DNA of 6,674 nt from Burkholderiaceae bacterium (GTDB taxonomy: Bacteria > Pseudomonadota > Gammaproteobacteria > Burkholderiales > Burkholderiaceae_D). Below, one piece after another: positions 1-5,193 of the stretch (within the stretch, counting starts at the first letter, position 1; the number at the start of each line of letters is the position of its first letter). The position numbers were made by a program, and so were the translations under genes. Location: NCBI GenBank assembly GCA_031261905.1, contig JAISIS010000120.1, forward strand, positions 1-6,674, in the 5' to 3' direction. A model generated the notes under the pieces. It saw only the letters and a list, made by a program, of their open reading frames with translations, was not told where the DNA came from and did no database searches.

Positions 1-95
1 CCGATACTCGTCCCTCAATTCCGCATGATGAAGTGATGTCGGAAATGGAAGATATTATCAGCAAGGCAGAGAGCACAACGAAGCGGAGCTGGTAA
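1..95 (+). CDS. Antitoxin of a type II toxin-antitoxin pair, 3' end only ('stability determinant' type)
   Basis: The gene runs in from the left edge; its last 30 codons can be read in the frame that starts at base 3 and end at TAA 93-95. The visible C-terminus contains the stretch RPSIPHDEVMSEME, which matches the conserved tail of small 'stability determinant' antitoxins that accompany RelE/ParE toxins (family recognition from memory). Such antitoxins bind and neutralise the toxin with their C-terminal part and usually repress their own promoter with the N-terminal part, which is outside the window. The stop lies one base before the toxin start, so the two are almost certainly cotranscribed and translationally coupled. 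A GGAG Shine-Dalgarno sequence for the toxin (85-88) is embedded in the last codons. The antitoxin class could be wrong because most of the protein is missing. Confidence 0.72.
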   Translation, partial: DTRPSIPHDEVMSEMEDIISKAESTTKRSW

Positions 96-96
96 T

Positions 97-381
97 TTGC
101 TGAAGTTCACCTGGAGGCCATCCGCTCGTGATGACCTCGCGCAAATCATTGCTTACATTTCCAGAGAAAGCGCAACAGCCGCACGGTATATGAAACGTGT
201 GCTGGAAATGGCTGTTCTGCCAGCTGCGGAGCATCCTTATTTATATCGCGAAAGTGACCGCATACCTGGCTTGCGCGAAATCGTGGCGCATCCGAACTAT
301 CTTATTTTGTACCGTATCACAGATACGGCTATTGATGTCGTCAGTGTGGTACATACACGCAGGGAATTCCCTTCGCCATGA
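97..381 (+). CDS. ParE/RelE-family toxin of a type II toxin-antitoxin system
   Basis: This is a 94-residue protein of typical RelE/ParE superfamily size. Visible family features are an N-terminal strand and helix (TWRPSARDDLAQIIAYI, residues 5-21), the GLREIVAHPNYLILYRI core (58-74) and the C-terminal VVHTRREFP (84-92). RelE-like members cut mRNA on the ribosome and ParE-like members poison DNA gyrase; the GLRE..NY.I.YRI pattern fits the ParE side better, but the target cannot be settled from sequence. The start is TTG at 97. It is preferred because GGAG (85-88) sits 8 bases upstream, the antitoxin stop lies directly before it, and the family begins at this point. A rare start codon would keep toxin synthesis below antitoxin synthesis, which is an inference. 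The TGA stop (379-381) overlaps an ATG in another frame. The gene looks intact. Confidence 0.9.
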   Translation: MLKFTWRPSARDDLAQIIAYISRESATAARYMKRVLEMAVLPAAEHPYLYRESDRIPGLREIVAHPNYLILYRITDTAIDVVSVVHTRREFPSP

Positions 382-419
382 CTCATGGTTCATTGGCTCC
401 GGAAACAATTTCCTTGTTA

Positions 420-448
420 TTGATACTTGTTGTGTGCAGGAGTATGCT
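420..448 (+). promoter_or_regulatory. Candidate sigma70-type promoter for the carbonic anhydrase gene
   Basis: TTGATA (420-425; 5 of 6 consensus positions) and TATGCT (443-448; 4 of 6) are separated by the ideal 17 bases. Transcription would begin near 455, at the first base of the 16-bp tandem repeat, giving a leader of roughly 83 bases before the ATG at 538. This is the best-spaced pair I can find in the gap. It is a visual consensus match only. Confidence 0.4.
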
Positions 449-454
449 TGAAAC

Positions 455-486
455 GCATGACAAATCCTTAGCATGACAAATCCTTA
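455..486 (+). repeat. Perfect 16-bp tandem direct repeat, two copies
   Basis: GCATGACAAATCCTTA occurs at 455-470 and again, with no gap and no mismatch, at 471-486. Sequence on either side does not continue the repeat, so there are exactly two copies. It lies in the gap upstream of the carbonic anhydrase gene, at the start of the predicted transcript. It could be a paired operator site, a leader element or a recent replication-slippage duplication. Each copy carries an ATGA; the first copy reads ATG-ACA-AAT-CCT-TAG and the second opens the 22-codon frame at 473. Confidence 0.9.
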
Positions 487-526
487 CAATGCGAGTTTCG
501 CTGTTCTTGACGGAAAAATCAAAAAT

Positions 527-532
527 GGAGAG
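527..532 (+). promoter_or_regulatory. Ribosome binding site of the carbonic anhydrase gene
   Basis: GGAGAG sits 5 to 7 bases before the ATG at 538, depending on how it pairs with 16S rRNA. It fixes the start at 538, which also places the signal peptide directly at the N-terminus. Confidence 0.7.
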
Positions 533-537
533 CAATC

Positions 538-1290
538 ATGAGCAAATATCGAATCCTGAATTACCTGGCGGCTGCGTTTTTTTCCAGTCTGTTATTGCCT
601 GTTATCGGGGTTGCCGGCCCTACACACTGGGGATACGAAGGGCAGTTTGGTCCGCTGAACTGGGATAAGGCGGATCCTTCATATTTCATGTGCAAAAGCG
701 GGAAAAACCAGAGCCCCATCGATGTTGTGCCTGCCTATGATGTCAAATTGCCGCCCCTTGAATTGAACAGCACGATGAAAGGGGATACCTTCACCAATAA
801 CGGTCATACTGCGGTGGTGCATTTCCCTGCCGGGAATACACTGATGATCGGCGATGAGAAATTCAATTTGCTTCAGTTGCATTTCCACGCGCCAGGTGAA
901 AATCACCTCAACGGCAAGGGATTTCCCATGGAAGCGCATTTTGTGCACAAGGACAGCCACGGCAACCTCCTGGTGCTTGCACTTTTCTTTGTAGAGGGTA
1001 AAGCCAATCCCAACCTGGGTAAATTGTGGCAGGCCCTCCCGAAGAAAGAGGGTGAAACCAATAAACTTTCCACAAGCATTACGCCGGACGCCCTGTTGCC
1101 ATCCGTCAGGGAGTATGCCTACTTTAATGGCTCCCTTACCACGCCTCCCTGTAGTGAAGGAGTGCGCTGGCTGGTGCTGGAGCAACCGGTAACGGCAAGC
1201 AAAGAGCAGATTGCCGCTTTTGCGAAAGTAATGGGGCATTTCAATAACAGGCCGCTTCAGCCGGTCAATGCCCGTCCGATCCTGAAATAG
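538..1290 (+). CDS. Periplasmic alpha-class carbonic anhydrase
   Basis: This 250-residue enzyme interconverts CO2 and bicarbonate. A Sec signal peptide is clear: SKYR at the start, a hydrophobic core (about residues 8-24) and likely cleavage after VAG near residue 27, so the enzyme acts in the periplasm. The mature part starts HWGYEG, the alpha-class hallmark. Zinc ligands are H115 and H117 (LQLHFHAPGEN) and H134 (MEAHFVHK). H90 in NNGH matches the proton-shuttle histidine (His64 of human CA II), E121 and T201 (SLTTPPCSEG) match the gate residues Glu106 and Thr199. C52 and C205 match the disulfide pair of bacterial alpha enzymes. Length and all key residues are normal, so it should be active. 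Roles known for such enzymes include CO2/HCO3- supply and pH balance; which applies here is unknown. It starts in an ATGA overlap with a tiny upstream frame. Confidence 0.97.
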   Translation: MSKYRILNYLAAAFFSSLLLPVIGVAGPTHWGYEGQFGPLNWDKADPSYFMCKSGKNQSPIDVVPAYDVKLPPLELNSTMKGDTFTNNGHTAVVHFPAGNTLMIGDEKFNLLQLHFHAPGENHLNGKGFPMEAHFVHKDSHGNLLVLALFFVEGKANPNLGKLWQALPKKEGETNKLSTSITPDALLPSVREYAYFNGSLTTPPCSEGVRWLVLEQPVTASKEQIAAFAKVMGHFNNRPLQPVNARPILK

Positions 1291-1298
1291 ACGTATCA

Positions 1299-1334
1299 CG
1301 TATTGCCGTCGGCCAAAGGGTTGGCGGCAATACG
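1299..1334 (+). terminator. Hairpin just after the carbonic anhydrase gene, possible terminator
   Basis: CGTATTGCCG (1299-1308) pairs perfectly with CGGCAATACG (1325-1334). Inside, CCAA (1313-1316) can pair with TTGG (1321-1324) around an AGGG loop, leaving TCGG as a bulge. The stem begins 9 bases after the stop codon, where a terminator is expected, but no run of T follows directly; the nearest is 1356-1361, over 20 bases away. It may therefore be an mRNA 3'-end stabiliser or a weak or factor-assisted terminator. Confidence 0.45.
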
Positions 1335-1418
1335 CGCAGGTACGGGGCTTACATATTTTTTCTCGCCGCGCAGGGTAAGATGCGCCGGATGATGCTGGCG
1401 TCAGTGGCCTGATGCGGC

Positions 1419-1424
1419 TATACT
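1419..1424 (+). promoter_or_regulatory. Candidate -10 element for the Sel1 lipoprotein gene
   Basis: TATACT matches 5 of 6 positions of the sigma70 -10 consensus and lies 36 bases before the ATG at 1460. No convincing -35 box lies 16-18 bases upstream (TGGCGT at 1396-1401 is poor), and that stretch is taken up by a compact hairpin (1398-1415: GCGTCAG / CTGATGC, one G-U pair, TGGC loop). An activator-dependent promoter is possible. Confidence 0.35.
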
Positions 1425-1459
1425 TTCCTTCAATTTTTATGCTATTAACAGGAAGGGAT

Positions 1460-1942
1460 ATGCGTTTGTCAGTTAGCAGGATTTTCGGCGCTTGCGCGAT
1501 TGCGGCATTCACGGTTGCAGGCTTGTCCGGTTGTGAAACAGGGGAAGAAGGTATTGCCAGGCTGATCAGCCTGGCGGAAAAGGGCGATGTGTCGGCGATG
1601 CTGAAAATTGCCGAGATTTATTGCGGCGGCATCAATATTGAGCAGGATGACCAGGTGTGCGGCATCTGGATGCGCCGGGCGGCGGAATACGGCAATATGA
1701 AGGCACAGTTTATGCTGGGCGGCATGTATGAGCATGGGTTGGGCATGAGGGCCGATCCGGTGCAGGCTTATCGCTGGTACAGTATTTCAGCCGAACAGGG
1801 CTACCATATGTCGGGTAACGCCGCTGAAAAACTGTCTGCCAGTATGCTGCCGGCCCAATTGAACAAAGCCAGAACACTCATCACAAAAAGCCAGGAGGCA
1901 AAGGCTGCGACAGGCCGCTATTTCGTGGCGGGCAGCAAATAA
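1460..1942 (+). CDS. Sel1-repeat lipoprotein, probably outer-membrane anchored
   Basis: This 160-residue protein has a lipoprotein signal peptide: MRLSVSR, a hydrophobic stretch and lipobox LSGC at residues 22-25, so C25 should be lipidated. The residue after it is E, not D, which fits sorting to the outer membrane. Sel1-like (TPR-related) repeats follow. A degenerate one covers about residues 36-75 (SLAEKGDVSAMLKIAEIYCGG) and carries C55 and C67. A canonical one covers about 76-112 (AEYGNMKAQFMLGGMYEHG...AYRWYSISAEQG). Sel1 repeats form helical pairs that bind other proteins; no enzyme motif is visible and no partner can be named. The start at 1460 is chosen because AGGAAG (1450-1455) lies just upstream and gives a proper signal peptide; an in-frame ATG at 1412 would add 16 residues, lacks a ribosome site and lies before the likely -10 box. 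Confidence 0.88.
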   Translation: MRLSVSRIFGACAIAAFTVAGLSGCETGEEGIARLISLAEKGDVSAMLKIAEIYCGGINIEQDDQVCGIWMRRAAEYGNMKAQFMLGGMYEHGLGMRADPVQAYRWYSISAEQGYHMSGNAAEKLSASMLPAQLNKARTLITKSQEAKAATGRYFVAGSK

Positions 1943-1952
1943 CATGGCGATC

Positions 1953-1993
1953 AATATACCGGTTGCCATCTGTTAAAGATAATCTGGTATATT
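1953..1993 (+). repeat. 8-bp inverted repeat overlapping a candidate promoter
   Basis: AATATACC (1953-1960) and GGTATATT (1986-1993) are perfect reverse complements separated by 25 bases. The right arm covers the possible extended -10 of the DUF3089 gene. It could be a two-site operator or a weak hairpin after the Sel1 gene; an 8-bp AT-rich match may also be chance. Confidence 0.35.
1963..1993 (+). promoter_or_regulatory. Candidate extended -10 promoter for the DUF3089 gene
   Basis: TTGCCA (1963-1968; 5 of 6) and TATATT (1988-1993; 5 of 6) are 19 bases apart, longer than ideal. A TG one base before the -10 (TGG-TATATT, 1985-1993) makes an extended -10 element that can compensate. Transcription would start near 2000, about 35 bases before the ATG. 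Confidence 0.4.
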
Positions 1994-2034
1994 TGATTCA
2001 AGCACATATCGGAAACCACATAAAGGGGAATACC

Positions 2035-3042
2035 ATGCAGTGGAAACAGGGAAGGAAGTACATTACGACAGTTATATTCGGTTTTCTTTCACTGTTTACG
2101 GTTCATGCGGCATTTGCCGCGCCCGGCGCTATCACGCCACCGACCCGGTTGCCGGATTATGCCCAGGGAAAAAACTGGGTCCGCCTGCCCGGCAAGGCGG
2201 ACAAGCCCGTGGATGTGTTTTTTATTTATCCCACGGTAATTGAAACCAGCGACCCCTACCGCTCACCGGATGATCCGGAAATGCGTGCGGAAGCCGCGAA
2301 GCTGCTGGCGGATCATGGCGGTATATTCAAAAGCGCAAACCTGTATGCTCCCTATTACCACCAGTTGAGTCTTGAAACGTTCCGTGCGCTGAATACCGAG
2401 GAAAAACTGGAGGCCGGTATTATTGGCATCCCATTTCAGGATTGCAGGAAGGCGTTTGAAGAATATCTGGCGCGGCATAATCAGGGCAGGCCCATCATCT
2501 TTGCCGCGCATTCCCAGGGAACCATGGTGATGAAGGATCTCCTTCTCTGGATAAAAGACGCGCATCCGGAGGTGCTTAAGCGCACGGTTGCCGCCTACCT
2601 GATAGGCTGGGCAGTGAACGATAATTACCTTAAGCGCCTGGGAATGCCTTTTGCTTCCGGCAGGGATGATACAGGGGTCATTATTTCATGGAGCACGGAA
2701 GCGCCCGATGCTGCTCTCAATCCCTTTACCATGGGCACAGTAAAAGGCGCGCTGGTTATTAACCCTGTTTCCTGGAAGCGGGATGCTTCATATGCTCCCA
2801 AAGAAGAAAGCCTGGGCAGCCGTATGCGCCCGGAAGATCCTCCCGCCGGAGACAGGCCGCATTTTGCCGATGCGCGCAATAACCTCGAGAGGGGAACCGT
2901 GGTAACCACCGCACCGGTGAGTTCAGGCACAATCTGGCCTCACGGTGTGCTGCATCACTTTGACTACGATCTCTTTTATTACGATTTTCAGCAAAACGTA
3001 AGCGATCGCATCGCCGCCTGGCTACGGCATCACAAGCCATAA
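2035..3042 (+). CDS. Secreted DUF3089 alpha/beta-hydrolase-like protein
   Basis: This 335-residue protein has a Sec signal peptide: MQWKQGRKY, hydrophobic 11-22, likely cut after AFA at 28, so it is exported to the periplasm or beyond. The rest matches the DUF3089 family of lipase/esterase-like alpha/beta hydrolases: PVDVFFIYPT (58-67), ANLYAPYYHQ (101-110), the nucleophile elbow AAHSQGT with S160, DDTGVIISWSTEAP (211-224) and a histidine-rich C-terminal segment (H303, H307, H308). S160 with one of these histidines and an acidic residue would form the catalytic triad; which Asp or His is not certain. The elbow is A-H-S-Q-G, not the usual G-x-S-x-G. The substrate is unknown. The start at 2035 is supported by AAGGGGA (2023-2029) 5 bases upstream and by the signal peptide; a TTG at 1963 in frame is rejected. 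The gene ends 31 bp from the convergent glnB stop. Confidence 0.88.
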   Translation: MQWKQGRKYITTVIFGFLSLFTVHAAFAAPGAITPPTRLPDYAQGKNWVRLPGKADKPVDVFFIYPTVIETSDPYRSPDDPEMRAEAAKLLADHGGIFKSANLYAPYYHQLSLETFRALNTEEKLEAGIIGIPFQDCRKAFEEYLARHNQGRPIIFAAHSQGTMVMKDLLLWIKDAHPEVLKRTVAAYLIGWAVNDNYLKRLGMPFASGRDDTGVIISWSTEAPDAALNPFTMGTVKGALVINPVSWKRDASYAPKEESLGSRMRPEDPPAGDRPHFADARNNLERGTVVTTAPVSSGTIWPHGVLHHFDYDLFYYDFQQNVSDRIAAWLRHHKP

Positions 3043-3073
3043 TGCAGGGTGCGGTTTTCAGCGCTGTTTGCGT

Positions 3074-3430
<357 letters not shown>

Positions 3431-3444
3431 TTAATGCCTGTTAC

Positions 3445-5061
3445 TTAGTTGTCCCGGTATTTTGAGGTAATCGGATGCCGCCAGTCACGTCCGAAGCCGT
3501 GGGGCGTAATCCGGATGCCTATAGGCGCCTGGCGGCGTTTGTATTCGTTTTTCCGGATAAGGGAAAGAATCCGCTCAACGACTCCCTGTTCATAACCGGC
3601 AGCAACAATTTCTCTGAGGCTTTTGCCTTCTTCCATAAACATTTTAACAATAGCGTCCAATATCTCGTAAGGAGGCAGTGAATCCTGGTCGCGCTGGTTT
3701 GGCCTCAGTTCGGCGGAGGGCGCGCGCGTGAGGATTCGTTCGGGAATGATGTCCGACAGGCTGTTGCGATAGCGGCACAGCCGGTACACCAGCGTTTTGG
3801 GAATATCACGGATCACGGCAAAGCCGCCTGCCATATCGCCATACAGGGTGCTGTACCCTACGGCAAGCTCGCTCTTGTTCCCTGTGGTCAGCACGATGGA
3901 GCCGGTTTTATTGGAAAGCGCCATCAGCAGCGTGCCGCGAATCCGGGCCTGGATGTTTTCTTCCGTCACATCTTCCGGGAACCCGGAAAAGCGGTCGGAA
4001 AGGGTATCCAGGAAGGCGGAAAAGCATTTGCCAATGGGGATAACATCATAGTTGACGCCAAGACGTTCCGCCATATCGCGGGCATCGGCAAGGGAAATTT
4101 CCAGTGTGTAGAGAGAAGGCATCATGATGGCGTTGACGCGCTCCTTGCCGAGCGCATCTGTGGCGATAGCCAGCGTCAGTGCCGAATCCACACCACCGGA
4201 CAAGCCCAGGACGATGCCGGGAAAGCCGTTTTTTTCGACATAATCGCGCGTTCCCAGCACCAGGGCGCGATACACATCTTCTTCGATGGATGTTTCTTTT
4301 TCCTGCCGTCCCGGCAGGACATTGCCCTTGTCGCAGCGGACAAGCTCAAAATCTTCCTCACAGTGCAGCAGGCGTACGCAGATGTTTCCATCCCGGTCAA
4401 GCGCGAAGGAATTGCCGTCAAAAAGGAGTTCATCCTGCCCCCCGACAAGGTTCACGTAAATGGCAGCCATGCCCTGTGCCGATACGTTTTTCCGGAGAAT
4501 ATCGCAGCGCTCGGGCAGCTTGTTCATGTGATAGGGAGAGGCGTTCGTCACCAGCAGTATTTCAGCGCCCGCTTCTCTGGCAAGCGCCGGGGCTTCGGGA
4601 AACCAGACGTCTTCGCAGATGTTGATGCCGAAACGGATGTCCTTTACGGTAAAAACCAGTGGTTGCGTGCCTGAAGCAAAGTAGCGTTTTTCATCAAAAA
4701 CCGAGTGGTTGGGCAAAGCCATTTTGCGGTAGGAATCAATGATCCTGCCTTCCGAGAGGATAGAGCAGGCGTTGTAGCGCGTTCCGTTTTCCGTCAAGGG
4801 ATGGCCGACCAGCACATAAAGGCCCGGAAAATGTGCGAGATCAGCCGCCAGCGCGTCAAGCGTGGTCATTGCCGCCTCGCAGAAACTGTTGTTCAGCAGC
4901 AGGTCTTCCGGTGGATATCCGGTCAGGGAAAGCTCAGGCGTTATCACGATATCAGCGCCTGCCGCCGCCGCACGTTGCGCTACTGCCGCAATACGCAGGC
5001 GGTTGCCTTCAAGATCGCCAACGATACTGTTTATCTGCGCTATGGCTACCTGGGTTGACAT
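3445..5061 (-). CDS. nadE: Glutamine-dependent NAD+ synthetase
   Basis: This 538-residue cytoplasmic enzyme makes NAD+ from deamido-NAD+, ATP and glutamine, the last step of NAD+ synthesis. Residues 1 to about 250 are a nitrilase-fold glutaminase that releases ammonia; its triad is visible as E43 (TPELSLTGYP), K113 (YRKMALPN) and C149 (NICEDVWF). From about 260 on is the synthetase domain with the ATP pyrophosphatase loop LGLSGGVDSA (285-294), TTGNKSELAVGYSTLYGD (392-409) and RAPSAELRPNQRDQDSLP (446-463). Both domains are complete, so it belongs to the ammonia-channelling long class and not the short NH3-only class. The start at 5061 (MSTQVAIAQINSIVGD) matches where the family begins; only a weak Shine-Dalgarno is visible there. 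An in-frame GTG 72 bases upstream would add 24 non-family residues. It is upstream of glnB and divergent from thrC. Confidence 0.97.
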   Translation of the reverse strand: MSTQVAIAQINSIVGDLEGNRLRIAAVAQRAAAAGADIVITPELSLTGYPPEDLLLNNSFCEAAMTTLDALAADLAHFPGLYVLVGHPLTENGTRYNACSILSEGRIIDSYRKMALPNHSVFDEKRYFASGTQPLVFTVKDIRFGINICEDVWFPEAPALAREAGAEILLVTNASPYHMNKLPERCDILRKNVSAQGMAAIYVNLVGGQDELLFDGNSFALDRDGNICVRLLHCEEDFELVRCDKGNVLPGRQEKETSIEEDVYRALVLGTRDYVEKNGFPGIVLGLSGGVDSALTLAIATDALGKERVNAIMMPSLYTLEISLADARDMAERLGVNYDVIPIGKCFSAFLDTLSDRFSGFPEDVTEENIQARIRGTLLMALSNKTGSIVLTTGNKSELAVGYSTLYGDMAGGFAVIRDIPKTLVYRLCRYRNSLSDIIPERILTRAPSAELRPNQRDQDSLPPYEILDAIVKMFMEEGKSLREIVAAGYEQGVVERILSLIRKNEYKRRQAPIGIRITPHGFGRDWRHPITSKYRDN

Positions 5062-5193
5062 GTTTTTACGGTATTGCCTGGATGAAAAGGTCTCTATTAT
5101 TGCACGGCTAAAGGCAGGGCGAAACCCGCGCACTTTTATCTTCTGTTTCCCAAAGCAGTTACAATAACAACTTTGATTGCTCCGGATTTCTGT
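5062..5193. promoter_or_regulatory. Divergent promoter region between nadE and thrC
   Basis: These 132 bases must hold promoters for both genes unless thrC or nadE is read from farther away. Toward thrC, TACAAT (5160-5165; 5 of 6) is a good -10 candidate about 29 bases before the ATG, but its -35 (TTTATC, 5135-5140, spacer 19) is weak. Toward nadE, on the minus strand, TTGTAA (plus 5159-5164) and GATAAA (plus 5135-5140) are 18 bases apart. The two predicted promoters overlap almost entirely, so the genes could compete for RNA polymerase. I see no clear regulator site, leader peptide or attenuator. Boxes are visual matches only. Confidence 0.4.

Larger units (their letters stand above)
378..541 (+). 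other. Two candidate very small open frames chained by ATGA overlaps between toxin and carbonic anhydrase genes
   Basis: The first frame, ATG 378 to TGA 474-476, encodes 32 residues with a hydrophobic centre (ISLLLILVVC). The second, ATG 473 to TGA 539-541, encodes 22 residues beginning MTNPYNASF. The first ATG overlaps the toxin stop, the second overlaps the first frame's stop, and the second frame's stop overlaps the carbonic anhydrase ATG at 538, each time as ATGA. Such overlaps are typical of translational coupling. Against real genes: neither start has a well-spaced Shine-Dalgarno (AGGGAA at 361-366 is 11 bases from ATG 378; nothing precedes ATG 473), the peptides resemble nothing I know, and chance is possible. 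The carbonic anhydrase also has its own good ribosome site, so it does not need coupling. Confidence 0.2.

Noticed and set aside
507..512. TTGACG as a -35 box for the carbonic anhydrase gene
   Set aside because: A -10 at normal spacing would fall on the ribosome site and start codon (about 530-540), so it cannot serve this gene.
679..1512. Long open frame on the minus strand (277 codons) opposite the carbonic anhydrase gene
   Set aside because: It lies antisense to a gene with unmistakable family motifs, its translation has no recognisable domain, and it runs through the intergenic hairpins; it is an antisense shadow.
3043..3073. Bidirectional terminator between the convergent DUF3089 and glnB genes
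   Set aside because: Only a loopless palindrome CAGCGCTG (3059-3066) is present; there is no stem-loop with a T-run on either strand.
4179..4625. Plus-strand open frame of 148 codons opposite nadE
   Set aside because: It is an antisense frame within a complete, well-conserved enzyme gene; the arginine-, proline- and cysteine-rich translation looks like a shadow.
5062..5133. N-terminal extension of NadE from GTG 5133
   Set aside because: The 24 extra residues do not resemble the family, which begins at MSTQVAIAQ, and the extension would consume the promoter region.
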